Below, one piece after another: positions 16,850-26,704 of a DNA stretch of 64,000 nucleotides. The first letter of the stretch is position 1. Each line of letters starts with the position of its first letter. This stretch comes from Sorangium cellulosum So0157-2 (GTDB lineage: Bacteria > Myxococcota_A > Polyangia > Polyangiales > Polyangiaceae). The notes beneath the pieces are model-generated. The model saw nothing but the letters and a program-made list of their open reading frames with translations. It was not told the DNA's origin and did no database searches. The position numbers and the translations under genes are program-made. The stretch is taken from the NCBI RefSeq assembly GCF_000418325.1, contig NC_021658.1, positions 13,372,501 to 13,436,500 on the forward strand. The letters run 5' to 3'.

Positions 16850-19800
16850 TCAGTCCAGTCGGATGAGCCCTGTCGAGAGCCCGGCAGGGGTGAAGTCGAT
16901 GAGCCTCCGGACGAGCGCCTCGGTGCGCTGCGCGAGCCGCGTGCCGTGGAACGCGCCCATCTCCGAGCCGTCCTCGGCCCCGCGCACGATCGCTCGCGCG
17001 CACATGGCCGCGAGGCGCAGGTGCGCCGGGTCCCGGCGATCGCGCGTCACGAACGCGACCTCGTCCTCGACGACGCGGTGCTTGCGCGGCAGCCGGCTGC
17101 CCGGCTCGACGCGGCTGTAGCGGAAGCAGCCGCGGAACCGGTCGCGCGCGACGACGCGGTGGTCGAAGATCACCTCCGTCGCCTCCAGTACGCGCACGTC
17201 GGTGCCGACGCCGTCCGCCGCGAGGTCCTCGGCCCTCGCGACGACCGTGACGCGCGCGAGGTCGACGGACGCGTCCGGGGCGTCGATCGCCTTGCCGCCC
17301 GCGGCATCCACCACGCTGTCCTCGAGCGAGAGCTTCGCCTTGCCGGCGACGGCGATCCGGCCCGCGATCACGCGGAGCAACTGGACGGACACGCTGCGGC
17401 CGGCGGGCTCGGCGAAGCTCCAGAGGGCCTCGGCGCCCTCGGCCGTGCAGAGCTCGACGCGGAGGTCGCGCGCGGGCGGAAACTCGACGCTGAACGCGCC
17501 TTGGGCGAGGACGAGGCCGCGCAGCGTGAGCGCCTCGTACGCGGGCGGCGCGCCCGCCGCCTTCCAGTCGGCGCCGAGCACGAGGACGGGCCGCTCGAAC
17601 TCCGCCGCCTGTACGGTCAGCGACGCGAGGTTCGCGGGCCAGGTGAGGCCGGGCTCGGCGTACGTCGCGCTGTCCTCGATCTCGATGACCTCGCGCGCGC
17701 CCGGCGCCGCGTCCGCGGCGATGGCGGCGAGCGCCTCGGTGAGCGTCCCGTACCGCCGGATCCCGTGCCAGTTGATTGGCGCGCTGCGGTGGAAGCTGCC
17801 GCCGCCGACGACGAGGCGCGTCGGGGTGAGCTGCTCCACGCCGACGATGGGCTCGCGCGCGTCGGGCCTCGCGCCGACGTGGTGGGAGTAGCCCTCCTGG
17901 TAGTCGACCCCGACTGGCGCCGGGACCGGCAGCCCCTCCACGGACGACGTGTACGGCGGCGCGGGCTCGCCCTTCGCGAGCGCGAAGAGGCCGTGCAGCG
18001 GATCGACGTCGAGCGCGCCGGCCGGCGTCGGCGCGAGCTTTTTCAGCGGGGTCTCGTTCTTCCAGGGGCAGAGGCTCCGCTGGCGCACGCGCCGCCGGCG
18101 GAGGGTGACCGCCTCGCGGATCGGCGCGACCGCGCCGTACGCGGCGCGGGCGACGTCGAGCGTGCCCATCCACGTGGTCGATCCGTCGGCGCCGACCGAG
18201 ACGGCGTCGCTCACCTCGGCCAGGGTCGGCTGCCACGCCAGAAAGCCGGCCTCGCCCGTCTCGAGGGCGGGCAGGTGCACGAGCACCACCTCGCCGGTCG
18301 CGCCGGTGTACACGACCTCGCACGGCGGCAGCACGGCCGACGGCGCCGACGCCTCCAGGCGCACGACCAGCTCGACCGCGCCGCCCTGTTGACCCACGAG
18401 CTGCGCGATCTCGCCGGACCGCTGCCGGATCGCCGCGGCCGTGCCCGCGACGGCGCCCGCCGCGTCGAGCACGCTGAACGCCGTGGCCGCGGTCGGATCG
18501 GCCTGGGCAAGCTCGAGGCGGAGGAACGGGTGGAAGCTCTCGCCGGCCCGCGCCGCGAAGACGAGGCCCATGGTGACGCCCGCGCCGAGGGCGCCGTACG
18601 TGTCCGGCCCGGTGCGCCGCAGCGCGGGCGCGCCGTGGATCACGGCGGGGCCGCGGCCGGCCGAGGCCGGCATGCTCCGCCACCGCTCCGGCGCCGCCGT
18701 GGGGGGGAGCGGCGGCCACGCCGCGCCGGGACCCGTGCTCAGCGCGTCGCCCGGCAGGCGGAGCGCCCCGCCGCCGCCGGCCGCGAGCGCGAGGTCCGCG
18801 TCGCCGCCCGCCTGCGCCGCCGCGGGGCTCTGGGCGTCGAACACGCTACCGTCCGCTGCGACGAGCAGCCACCTGGAATTGTACACCCACGTGGCGGGCA
18901 CCCGGGCCGTGAGCGCGCCGCGCAGGAACCCCGCGGCCGCGAGCGCGACGTCGGTCGCTCCGAGGCGCGCGCCGGTAGCGGCGCCGGAGAGCTCGACGGT
19001 GGCGCCCGGGAAGTAGGCCGCCGTCTCGGGGGCCACCGCGCGCAGGCGCAGCATCGTGACGAACGGCGACGCGACCGGGGCCGCGCCGCCCGGCAGGGGC
19101 GCGCCGCCCGCGGCGCTGATCCGCACGCCGCCGCGGAGCGCCGCGCCCTGCGTGTCCGGCGTGTCGTGGCCCGCGCCCGCGAGCGGGACGGCGTACACCT
19201 CCACGTCGACCGGCGACGTCAGGCGCTCGCTCGTGTGCTCGAGCAGCGTTACCGCCACCTCGCCCTCGACGAGCGCCTCGCTCGCCGGCAGGGCGCTCGG
19301 CGTCCGCGCCTCGAAGCGCGGCTCCGCCACGCCGCCGGCGAGGCCCGTGAGGCGCACCGTGAAGCGCGCGTTCGAGGTCCCGGTCTGGTCGAAGTAGTCC
19401 CCCGGCCGCGCGGCGAAGTGCATCGGCGCCACGCGGTCGGTCTTCAGCGGATCGGCCGGCTCGGCGCGGCGCACGCGGAGCGCCGCCTCGGCGCCGAGAG
19501 GATGGAAGGCGTAGCGCAGGTCGCCGTCGAGCGGGTCGCCGCTCCCGTCGCGCGCCGTTCGGTCGAACGCCGTGCCCTGGCGCAGCGGGAAGAGCTGCGT
19601 CGGGTGCGTGTAGTGCACGATGTGCTTCGGGTGGTAGCGGCCGGTGCTCGCCGAGATGCGGCGCGGGTCCACGGCGTGGAAGGTCGCGTTGAGCGGGCCG
19701 CGCGTCTGCTCGGCGAGGATCGCGGAGCCCGGGCGGCCCGCGTCGAGGCGCGTGGCCGCGCCGATCGCCGCAATCGTCCGCTCCTTCCGGAGCAGGTTTA

Positions 19801-20248
19801 GATCCTGCGCCATCAGGATCCGCTTCCACCCCTCCTGCGCGACGACCCGCTGCCCGGAGAGGTCGCTGCCCATGTGCTCGAGCGTGGCGACGGTGCCCTT
19901 GCGCCGCCGCCACGCCACCGTGCCGCGGACGTCACGGCGGTTCAGGGCGGGGTCGGGGAAGATCAGCTTCGTCCCGACCATGTCGGCGAGGTACGGCACG
20001 ACCCAGTCGGCGCAGCGGTCGATGAAGAGGTCGGCGTGCAGCTCGTCGACGCTCTGGCGCACCTCGGCGAGCGGCGCGGCGAGGACGCGGAGGAACTTGT
20101 AGAGCTCCTCCTCGCCCCGCGGCGCGGCCGCCTTCCGCGCGGTCGTCGCGCCCTCGGGCAGGTCGAGGACGCGGTAGAGCGCGGGCAGGAGTTCGTACAG
20201 AAGGTCCGTGACCCGCTGCCGCACGGTGGGATCGAAGGGATACGTCAT
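16850..20248 (-). CDS. eCIS tail protein I-like baseplate/fibre protein
   Basis: This 1,132-residue protein starts at the ATG overlapping the stop of the baseplate gene (ATGA). The first 200 residues (MTYPFDPTVRQRVTDLLYELLPALYRV... DWVVPYLADMVG... RRDVRGTVAWRRRKGT) match the phage P2 tail protein I family, which links baseplate to fibres. The central part is beta-rich. About residues 830-1060 read as irregular beta-helix turns, and the end is a short helical domain. An upstream in-frame extension exists but lies inside the neighbouring gene and is not coding. The N-terminal call is firm and the rest is structural inference. Confidence 0.8.
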   Translation of the reverse strand: MTYPFDPTVRQRVTDLLYELLPALYRVLDLPEGATTARKAAAPRGEEELYKFLRVLAAPLAEVRQSVDELHADLFIDRCADWVVPYLADMVGTKLIFPDPALNRRDVRGTVAWRRRKGTVATLEHMGSDLSGQRVVAQEGWKRILMAQDLNLLRKERTIAAIGAATRLDAGRPGSAILAEQTRGPLNATFHAVDPRRISASTGRYHPKHIVHYTHPTQLFPLRQGTAFDRTARDGSGDPLDGDLRYAFHPLGAEAALRVRRAEPADPLKTDRVAPMHFAARPGDYFDQTGTSNARFTVRLTGLAGGVAEPRFEARTPSALPASEALVEGEVAVTLLEHTSERLTSPVDVEVYAVPLAGAGHDTPDTQGAALRGGVRISAAGGAPLPGGAAPVASPFVTMLRLRAVAPETAAYFPGATVELSGAATGARLGATDVALAAAGFLRGALTARVPATWVYNSRWLLVAADGSVFDAQSPAAAQAGGDADLALAAGGGGALRLPGDALSTGPGAAWPPLPPTAAPERWRSMPASAGRGPAVIHGAPALRRTGPDTYGALGAGVTMGLVFAARAGESFHPFLRLELAQADPTAATAFSVLDAAGAVAGTAAAIRQRSGEIAQLVGQQGGAVELVVRLEASAPSAVLPPCEVVYTGATGEVVLVHLPALETGEAGFLAWQPTLAEVSDAVSVGADGSTTWMGTLDVARAAYGAVAPIREAVTLRRRRVRQRSLCPWKNETPLKKLAPTPAGALDVDPLHGLFALAKGEPAPPYTSSVEGLPVPAPVGVDYQEGYSHHVGARPDAREPIVGVEQLTPTRLVVGGGSFHRSAPINWHGIRRYGTLTEALAAIAADAAPGAREVIEIEDSATYAEPGLTWPANLASLTVQAAEFERPVLVLGADWKAAGAPPAYEALTLRGLVLAQGAFSVEFPPARDLRVELCTAEGAEALWSFAEPAGRSVSVQLLRVIAGRIAVAGKAKLSLEDSVVDAAGGKAIDAPDASVDLARVTVVARAEDLAADGVGTDVRVLEATEVIFDHRVVARDRFRGCFRYSRVEPGSRLPRKHRVVEDEVAFVTRDRRDPAHLRLAAMCARAIVRGAEDGSEMGAFHGTRLAQRTEALVRRLIDFTPAGLSTGLIRLD

Positions 20249-22773
20249 GACGCCTCCGCGGAAGCAGGAGCGAAGCCGAGGTGCTCGGGCCGGAGCTCGA
20301 GCCACTCCTCCGGCCGGGCGACGAGCGTGTCGACGACGCGCACGGGCGCGCCTTCCTCGAGCGCCGAGAGTGTGTCGAGGTGCCAGACCTCGACGAAGGT
20401 GACGCCGGCGACGGCGAGGATGCGCTCGTACACCTCGCTCAGGAACGCGGGCTGGCCGAGCCCCCGGCCCGCGAACGCGAACAGCCCGGGGGCGTCCTCG
20501 TCCGCGCGGCAGAGCGCGTCGCGCACCGCCTGCCGGACAAGCTCCACGTCGAAGTCCGGATCGACCTCGAGGTCGACGCGCAGGTGCAGCCCGACCGCTA
20601 CCGCGCCGGCGATGTCGAGCGGCACGGTGTCGTCGCGCCGCGCGTCGAGGAAGGCCCGGAGCGGCTCCACCGCGGGGGCGTTGCCCTCGCGGTCCGCGAC
20701 GATCACCCGCACGCCCTCGACACCCGTGCCGGCGAGTTCGGTCCACACCGCGTTCGCCTTGGCGATGCCCGGGTAGAGCAGGGCGAGGTCGCGGTGGTCG
20801 GCGACCGACACCGCGCGCCCGAACGTCCTGATGTAGCCCGTAGCCTGCGTCCGGACGTGCTCGAGCGCCGCCGGGTCGGCGCCCCCCTGGACGGGCCGCG
20901 GGTTCTCGGCCTTCTCGAGCAGCGGGTGCGACTTCTTGATCCGGCTCACCGAGCCCGCGCCCGCGTTGCCGCCGCGGCCGACGCCGGTGCGGTAGTCCGC
21001 GACGATGTGCTTCTTCCCCTGCCCCGGGATCGCCCCCTTCACGCCGTCGCCGAACACGACGTGCGACGCGCCGGACTCGTCGCGCTGCACGAGGTAGTGC
21101 CGGTCGTGCGGCGTCGACCGCTCGAAGTCGACGACGCGCGCCCAGCGCACGCCGCCGACCCGCACGTCGAGCGCGGGTGCGCCGCCGTCCGGGCCCGGGA
21201 CGTACGTTAGCGGCTTCTGCTTGAGGGCGAAGCGGAGGAACGGCGTCACGCCGTCCGAGTCGCCGATCACTTCGGAAACAGCCTTGCCATGCGAGACCCG
21301 GACGACGTTGCCGCGGAGGCGGAGCGCGCCGAGCCGCCAGGGCGTCGCGCTCGACGCGGGTTCGACCATCTGCCAGCTGACCTGCGTCCTGCCGCCCTCG
21401 TCCTTGCCGATGGTCGTCAGCCGGGCGATCTCCGCGACCGCGGCGGACGCCCCCTCCAGTGTGCAGAGCGCGATGAGCTGCCCCGGGGCGAGGCCGGGGA
21501 CGGCCCGGTCGAGCGTCACCGGGAAAGCGACCGGCGCGGTGCTCGGCTGCGTCGTGACGAGCGGCGCCGCGAGGGACCAGTCGAGCAGCCACTGGCTTGT
21601 CCGGATCGGCTGCGAGAGGCGGGACAGCTGCGCCCCGGCGCCGTCCTGCACGACGAGTGCCGTCACCGTCCTCGAGACGGTGATCGTCGGGTAGAGGTCG
21701 ACCTTCTTCGACGTGTTGGTCGGCTCCGCCGGATCCGGGACCTGGAGGTGCTCGACGCGCTTGAAGAGCACGCTCCGGGGCGCCTCGCCTTTCACCTTGA
21801 GCGCCGTCATCGCCCCGCCGTCGAGGCGGACCACGGGCGTTCCGAGCACGGGCGATGCGAGCTCACCGGCAAGGTAGATGTCGTCGTCGCTGTAGGACGG
21901 GGACACCTCGTAGCCGTAGGCCACCGCGTTCACGGAGGGGTTGCCCGGGAACTTTCTGCCCGCGAGCTTCGCGTCGGGGAAGCTCTCGGGCGAGCTGTCC
22001 CAGGCGAAGAGGTGCAGCCGGCTCTTCGGCCTGGCGAGCAGCACGGCGCCGGCGCCGAACGAGGCGGCTGGCAAGGGCGGCTTTACGCCGAGCGAGGTCG
22101 TCTCCCCGGCCTCGTCCTCCGAGACGGCCGTGATCTCGTGCGCGGAGACGGACACGCTGCTCGTGAGGAAGCCGCCGCTGCCCGCCTGCACGACCACGAT
22201 CTCGCCGGGCTCGAGCCCGAGCCCCGTGCCCGAGACCTCGAACGCCGCCGCGCCCGCGAGGGCCTTCGGCTCGAGCGTCGCGTCGGAGAGGAGCTCGTTG
22301 TGGTCCGCGTCGACGTCGACGTCGTCGAGCGTCTCGTAGTCCTCGGCCTTCTTCTCGCCGACGGGCGACGACGACACGGCGAAGCCGGCGCGGATCGTGC
22401 CGCGGAGCCCCGGCTTCACGGTGAGCACGAGGTGCCCCGTCGCCGAGAGGCCCGGGCTCGGCTCGTAGCCGAGGCGCCGGCCGTGCCGGACGAGGCTCTT
22501 CTGCGACTGCGCCGTGGAGAGGAACGCCTCGCCCGCGTACGTGTCCTGGTAGACGCCGAGCACGTGGGCGACGAGCGCCGACAGCTCCATGAGCGTGCCG
22601 GCGAAGTCGCCCTCGGCGGTGGAGGGCGGGAAGCCGAGCTCCTCCGCGGCGAGGCCGCGCTGCCGGTCGACGAAGTCGGCGAACTCGCTCGGCAGGTAGT
22701 CGAGCGCGCGCTGCCCGGGCAGCGGGTTGCCCGTGGTCGTGGCGCGCGTGCGAAAGCGGGGGGGACGGCTCAC
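20245..22773 (-). CDS. Baseplate J-like assembly protein (second copy)
   Basis: This 842-residue protein belongs to the 'putative baseplate assembly' family related to phage T4 gp6 and baseplate J proteins, which form the ring that triggers sheath contraction. Family-type landmarks are the opening LDYLPSEFADFVDRQRGLA, VLGVYQDTYAGEAFLSTAQSQKSL near residues 75-95, a HYLVQRDESGASHVVFGDGVKG strand set near 560, and a C-terminal YPGIAKANAVW... LRVDLEVDPDFD segment. It overlaps both neighbours by 4 bp, so the three baseplate genes are translationally coupled. Confidence 0.85.
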   Translation of the reverse strand: MSRPPRFRTRATTTGNPLPGQRALDYLPSEFADFVDRQRGLAAEELGFPPSTAEGDFAGTLMELSALVAHVLGVYQDTYAGEAFLSTAQSQKSLVRHGRRLGYEPSPGLSATGHLVLTVKPGLRGTIRAGFAVSSSPVGEKKAEDYETLDDVDVDADHNELLSDATLEPKALAGAAAFEVSGTGLGLEPGEIVVVQAGSGGFLTSSVSVSAHEITAVSEDEAGETTSLGVKPPLPAASFGAGAVLLARPKSRLHLFAWDSSPESFPDAKLAGRKFPGNPSVNAVAYGYEVSPSYSDDDIYLAGELASPVLGTPVVRLDGGAMTALKVKGEAPRSVLFKRVEHLQVPDPAEPTNTSKKVDLYPTITVSRTVTALVVQDGAGAQLSRLSQPIRTSQWLLDWSLAAPLVTTQPSTAPVAFPVTLDRAVPGLAPGQLIALCTLEGASAAVAEIARLTTIGKDEGGRTQVSWQMVEPASSATPWRLGALRLRGNVVRVSHGKAVSEVIGDSDGVTPFLRFALKQKPLTYVPGPDGGAPALDVRVGGVRWARVVDFERSTPHDRHYLVQRDESGASHVVFGDGVKGAIPGQGKKHIVADYRTGVGRGGNAGAGSVSRIKKSHPLLEKAENPRPVQGGADPAALEHVRTQATGYIRTFGRAVSVADHRDLALLYPGIAKANAVWTELAGTGVEGVRVIVADREGNAPAVEPLRAFLDARRDDTVPLDIAGAVAVGLHLRVDLEVDPDFDVELVRQAVRDALCRADEDAPGLFAFAGRGLGQPAFLSEVYERILAVAGVTFVEVWHLDTLSALEEGAPVRVVDTLVARPEEWLELRPEHLGFAPASAEAS

Positions 22774-25160
22774 GACGCCTCCTCGATGATGAAGTCGGTC
22801 TCGGTCACGCCCGGATCGACGCCGACGACGAGCACGCGGAGCTTGCCGTTCTCCGGGTAGCCCGCGTCGCCGTCCATGCGGATGACCTCCGTCGGGCCGA
22901 GCGCGATGCGCGCCTCCACGGGCCCCGACGACGCCACCTTGAGCTTGCGGAACCGGAGCGCCTTGACGGAGCGCACGCCGGGGACGCCCTGCACGGCGGC
23001 GAGCACGTCGCCGAGCTCAAGCTCCTCGCCGAAGCTAAGCCGGTCGGGGTGGAAGAAGCCGGGGCTCTCGTCGCGGCCGGGCAGGAGCGCCGCGAGCACG
23101 GCGTCGCGCACCCGGTGCGGGAGCGCGCCCGGCTCGACGCAGAGCGCGAGCGCAACCTCGACCGGCACGTAGTCGGGCGCGCTCACGAAGTGCTCGCGGC
23201 CCGCCATGCGGAGCGCGTCGATGCGCGCGAAGACCGCCCGCTCCAGGGCCTCCGTGAGGCCGCTCTGGCCGACCGGATCGACGAGGACGAGCACGGCGTT
23301 GAACGGCCCGCCGAGCAGCCGCGCCGCAGCGCGGGCGACGCCCGGGACCGAGCGCGCGCCGTCGGCGTAGTCGGCGAGCGAGACCGCGCGCTCCATGGGC
23401 CCGTTGCGCAGCGACGCCGGCACGCGCAGGCGCGCGGCGTCGCGCGTCTCGGGCTGCCGGCCGCCGGTGCCCGGCAGCACGTTGACGACCTCGAGGCCGG
23501 CGAGCCCGGCGAGCGCGGTCTGGCCCGGGACGAACCGCGTGAGCACTCCCGCGCCCACATTGCCGGCGATGGGCGCGCCGATGCGGTAGTCGAGCCGGAG
23601 GGCCGGCGGGCTCAGCGGCATTGGCTCGGTGTCGGCGAGTAGCTCGACGGCCTTGCCGTGCGCGCCGTCGCCGAGCTCCAGCCAGAGCGAGCCGTCCTCG
23701 TCCGCGGTCGCGACGTAGTGCCGGTCGTAGGACTGCGCGTTGTGGAGGTGCTCGACGCGCTCCCACGGCTCGCCGCCGATCGCGACCTCGAGGATCGGGC
23801 GCGAGGTGAGCACGCCGGCGGCCGTCCGCTGCGCCTCGAAGACGACCGGGCCCTCCGGCAGGCGCAGCGCGCGGAGGATCGACCGGGTGAAGCCGGGGCG
23901 GCGCTCGATCACGTAGTTGTGCCGGTCGTCCCGGAGCTCGCGCTCGACGAGCCGGATCTCCGAGATGTGCGGCGTGCTCCGCTTGCCGAACCGCGCGGGG
24001 CCGAGGTTGCCGTAGATGCGGCAGCCGAGCGCGGCGTCCCAGGGCCGGACGGCGCGCTCGAGCGGCGGATCGATCGCGACGACCGTCACCCTGGACAGGC
24101 CCGTGTGCGGCGCGCCGGACGGCGAGGCGACCCACCCGGGGAGTTCGTCGTGCCGGACCGACGTGATCGAGACGACCTGCGAGAACGGGACGAGGCCGAA
24201 GAACGCGCCCTGGACGATCGCGATCTTCTGGCCGGGGAGCAGGCCGCGGACCTCGCCCCAGAGCAGCAGCTCCGTCGCCCCCGCCGGCACCGAGGCGCCG
24301 GCGGCGCCGGGCCACGCGGCGAGGGGGAGGTGGTTGTGCGCGGCGAGCGCGCGCGTCCGCTCGGTCAGGTAGAACGTCACCTCGGCGTCGCCGATGCCCT
24401 CGGGCGTCGTGACCTCGACGCCCTCGGGGATGTAGCCGTCGCCCGCCGAGGAGAAGGCGAGCACCGTCTCGGCCGCGGTGCCGTCGAAGAGCTGCGTGCC
24501 GAGCAGGGTCGCGTGCTGGCGCAGCGAGTACCGCTGCGACGCCGTGTCGAGGAACGCCTCGGCGGCGACGCGGTCCTGGTAGTAGCTCAGCAGGTCGCCG
24601 TGGTGCGCGAGCAGCTCCACGAGCACGCGCTCGAGCGACGCGGACGCGAGGTCCGCCCAGTGGGGGTTCTTGACGCGCACCCAGCCGGCGAGCAGCGCCA
24701 TGAACCCCGCGTAGTCCTTGGTTGAAAGGTCGATCGCGGGGCGCTGCCTCGGCGGCCGCGGCGCCTCTTCGGCGAGCGGGCGGCAGTCGCCGCGCTCGCA
24801 GTCGACCGTGAAGACGAACACCGACGACGCGAAGAACGGGTGGACGGGGAGGCCGGCCCCGTCGAGCAGCGTCACCGTGTAGTCCGACGCGTCGCCGATG
24901 CCGTGGATCTTCAGCGTGACCGTCCGCGCGACCGGGTCCTCGGCGACGAGGGAGAAGGCGAGATCGGTGACGCGCCGGCCGCCCGTGAGCGACAGGCTCT
25001 TCTCGGTGAACGAGCCCGGCCACGCCTCCTGGAGGTGGAGGATTAGGTCGGCCTCGACCGGCGCCTCGGGCGTGGGCAGGAGGGCGAGCTCGACGTAGTC
25101 GATGCCCTGCAGGCCCGCCTGCGCCTCGGGCTCGCTCCAGACGAGCCACGGCGCGCTCAC
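22770..25160 (-). CDS. Baseplate J-like assembly protein (first copy)
   Basis: This 796-residue protein is a baseplate-wedge homologue and a diverged paralogue of the next gene. Landmarks are AIDLSTKDYAGFMALLAGW at about residue 145, ELLAHHGDLLSYYQDRVAAEAFLDTASQRYSLR at about 190, HYVATADEDGSLWLELGDG near 490, and a final EVALALCVEPGALPHRVRDAV helix-strand unit. Two such proteins are usual in these particles (compare Afp11/Afp12). The N-terminal 130 residues are a separate beta domain. Its start overlaps the stop of the gp25 gene's upstream frame by 4 bp. Confidence 0.85.
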   Translation of the reverse strand: MSAPWLVWSEPEAQAGLQGIDYVELALLPTPEAPVEADLILHLQEAWPGSFTEKSLSLTGGRRVTDLAFSLVAEDPVARTVTLKIHGIGDASDYTVTLLDGAGLPVHPFFASSVFVFTVDCERGDCRPLAEEAPRPPRQRPAIDLSTKDYAGFMALLAGWVRVKNPHWADLASASLERVLVELLAHHGDLLSYYQDRVAAEAFLDTASQRYSLRQHATLLGTQLFDGTAAETVLAFSSAGDGYIPEGVEVTTPEGIGDAEVTFYLTERTRALAAHNHLPLAAWPGAAGASVPAGATELLLWGEVRGLLPGQKIAIVQGAFFGLVPFSQVVSITSVRHDELPGWVASPSGAPHTGLSRVTVVAIDPPLERAVRPWDAALGCRIYGNLGPARFGKRSTPHISEIRLVERELRDDRHNYVIERRPGFTRSILRALRLPEGPVVFEAQRTAAGVLTSRPILEVAIGGEPWERVEHLHNAQSYDRHYVATADEDGSLWLELGDGAHGKAVELLADTEPMPLSPPALRLDYRIGAPIAGNVGAGVLTRFVPGQTALAGLAGLEVVNVLPGTGGRQPETRDAARLRVPASLRNGPMERAVSLADYADGARSVPGVARAAARLLGGPFNAVLVLVDPVGQSGLTEALERAVFARIDALRMAGREHFVSAPDYVPVEVALALCVEPGALPHRVRDAVLAALLPGRDESPGFFHPDRLSFGEELELGDVLAAVQGVPGVRSVKALRFRKLKVASSGPVEARIALGPTEVIRMDGDAGYPENGKLRVLVVGVDPGVTETDFIIEEAS

Positions 25161-25525
25161 AGCCGCACCTCCAGGTTGCGCGGCCGCCGGTCGGTCCTGC
25201 GGCGGAAGGCGAGGCGCACGACGAGCGTGCCGGACTCGGGCTCGGCCTCAACGTCCACCGCGTCGACGAGGATCTCGTCGCCGAGGTCCCGCCGGATCGC
25301 CTGCGAGATGCGGAACTCGAGGGCGGCGACGGTCAGCTCGTTCAGGCCATCGAAGACGGTGCGGTTCAGGCCGACGCCGAAGTCGGGGTTGTTCACGCGC
25401 TCGCCGGGGGCCGTGAAGAGGACGGCCTCGACCTTGTCGCGCAGGTGCCTGTCCGGGTCGTCGATGACGGCCACGCCGCCCTGGGCGCCGAAACGGAACG
25501 GATGGTGGAGATAACGGTCAGCCAC
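25157..25525 (-). CDS. gp25/GPW-like baseplate wedge protein
   Basis: This 122-residue single-domain protein has the standard length of the gpW/gp25 family, part of the inner baseplate wedge where the sheath starts to polymerise. Typical sequence is visible: GGVAVIDDPDRHLRDKVEAVLFTAPGERVNNPDFGVGLNRTVFD, then the core helix ALEFRISQAIRRDLGDEI and a final strand pair. It overlaps the baseplate J gene by 4 bp and lies 13 bp after the preceding small gene. Confidence 0.92.
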   Translation of the reverse strand: MADRYLHHPFRFGAQGGVAVIDDPDRHLRDKVEAVLFTAPGERVNNPDFGVGLNRTVFDGLNELTVAALEFRISQAIRRDLGDEILVDAVDVEAEPESGTLVVRLAFRRRTDRRPRNLEVRL

Positions 25526-25538
25526 GCGCTTCGCTCCT

Positions 25539-26015
25539 TCACACGATCGGGGATGGGGGTGGGGGCGCGACCGGGAACACGACGAGCGTCGAGGCGGCGA
25601 GCAGCGCGCAGGCCGCCGCGATCTGCTGCGCCTTCTGGGCGACCGAGCCGTTCACGTCGGAGAACGTCGCGGTCATCAACGAGACGGCGGCGCTCGTCGC
25701 GATGGGGAACGACGCGGTGCCCGGGGGGAACGACTGGCCCGCGATGTAGCCGGCCACCGCGAGGGCGAGCTGCGCGCCGGCCGCCGGCGCCGTGCCCGCG
25801 GCGAGCGCGCCGGCCGCGGCGCTCATGAGCTGCGCGCGGCGCGCGGCGGCGGTGGCGCACGGGATGCCGGCCGCCTGGGCGGCCGCGAACCAGCCCGCGA
25901 CGGCGCCGGCGAAGCGGTCCGCCGACTCCATCACCGACTGGGGGTAACTCCCCTGCTCGGGGACGAGCCACTGCTGCTCCAGCGAGGTCTTGAGGGTGTC
26001 GAGGACGAGCGCCAT
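25539..26015 (-). CDS. Hypothetical eCIS protein, Ala-rich
   Basis: This 158-residue protein was not recognised. It is mostly small-residue helices (AAARRAQLMSAAAGALAAG, VAQKAQQIAAACALLA) around a short Ser/Thr/Pro segment, and it ends in a proline-rich tail (PVAPPPPSPIV). No signal peptide was seen. It lies between the spike gene (5 bp gap) and gp25 inside the baseplate block, so a baseplate accessory role is likely by position only. Confidence 0.65.
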   Translation of the reverse strand: MALVLDTLKTSLEQQWLVPEQGSYPQSVMESADRFAGAVAGWFAAAQAAGIPCATAAARRAQLMSAAAGALAAGTAPAAGAQLALAVAGYIAGQSFPPGTASFPIATSAAVSLMTATFSDVNGSVAQKAQQIAAACALLAASTLVVFPVAPPPPSPIV

Positions 26016-26020
26016 CGCCG

Positions 26021-26704
26021 CTACTCCGTGAAGGTCTTCTTCGAGAGGTGGGCCGGCTGCATGGGCTGCGCCGGAGGCCCGGAAGGGCCCACGCCCGTCG
26101 GGTGCGTGTGGGAGTTGAAGAGCTGCTGGAAGTCGTCGCCCAGGATCACGGCCTTGGCCGCGCCGTCGCCGAGCTTGATCTTGTCCGCCTTGATCACGAC
26201 CTCTCCGCTCTTGGTCAGGCGGATCTCGGTCTTGTCATTGCCGTTCGCGACGACGACGAGCTCGCCGTCGTCGTCCATGAACACGCGGTGCCCGGCCTTC
26301 GTGCGCAGCACGTGCTTGCCCGGGCCGGCCTTCGCGCCGTCGGCGGTGGGGACCTCGGAGCCCGTCGCCTCGCCGAGGTCGTCGGCCTGCCCCGCGCTCG
26401 CGGGCGCGCCCCAGAAGACGCCCGCCCAGATCGGGCGGCTCGGGTCGCCGCCCGCGAACTCGATCCACACCGAGTCGCCGATCTCGGGCACGAACAGCAT
26501 CCCGCGGTCCTTGCCCCCGCCGTACGGCGCGCAGGGCAGCGCCCAGCCGCTCTCGACCTGCTCGCCGAGCACGGCCGGCACCTTCGCGCGCAGGCGCCCG
26601 ATCTCGAGCGGGTCCTTGTTGTCGGTGACCACGCCCTCGTACTTGCCGAAGAAGCGGCTCCGGTGCCGCTCCTCGAAGGCGCGGAGCAGGTCCTCGAGCT
26701 TCAT
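26021..26704 (-). CDS. Phage base-V/gp5-like spike protein
   Basis: This 227-residue protein starts at the ATG overlapping the stop of the late control D gene (ATGA). It carries the OB-fold of gp5/VgrG spikes: GKYEGVVTDNKDPLEIGRLRAKVP, then GWALPCAPYGG, FVPEIGDSVWIEFAGGDPSRPIWAGVFW. A short beta-prism-like repeat follows (LRTKAGHRVFMDDDGELVVV, IRLTKSGEVVIKADKIKLG), and the C-terminus is HTHPTGVGPSGPPAQP. The Gly/Pro-rich end resembles the region where a PAAR tip binds, but no separate PAAR protein was found. It forms the central puncturing spike on the baseplate. Confidence 0.9.
   Translation of the reverse strand: MKLEDLLRAFEERHRSRFFGKYEGVVTDNKDPLEIGRLRAKVPAVLGEQVESGWALPCAPYGGGKDRGMLFVPEIGDSVWIEFAGGDPSRPIWAGVFWGAPASAGQADDLGEATGSEVPTADGAKAGPGKHVLRTKAGHRVFMDDDGELVVVANGNDKTEIRLTKSGEVVIKADKIKLGDGAAKAVILGDDFQQLFNSHTHPTGVGPSGPPAQPMQPAHLSKKTFTE

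Noticed and set aside
14464..16866. An 800-codon plus-strand open frame opposite the DUF6519 gene
   Set aside because: It is a high-GC antisense shadow; the coding signal is on the minus strand.
16946..19801. A 951-codon plus-strand open frame opposite the tail protein I gene
   Set aside because: Its composition is Arg/Ala/Gly with no domain, and the minus-strand gene has recognisable families and operon couplings.
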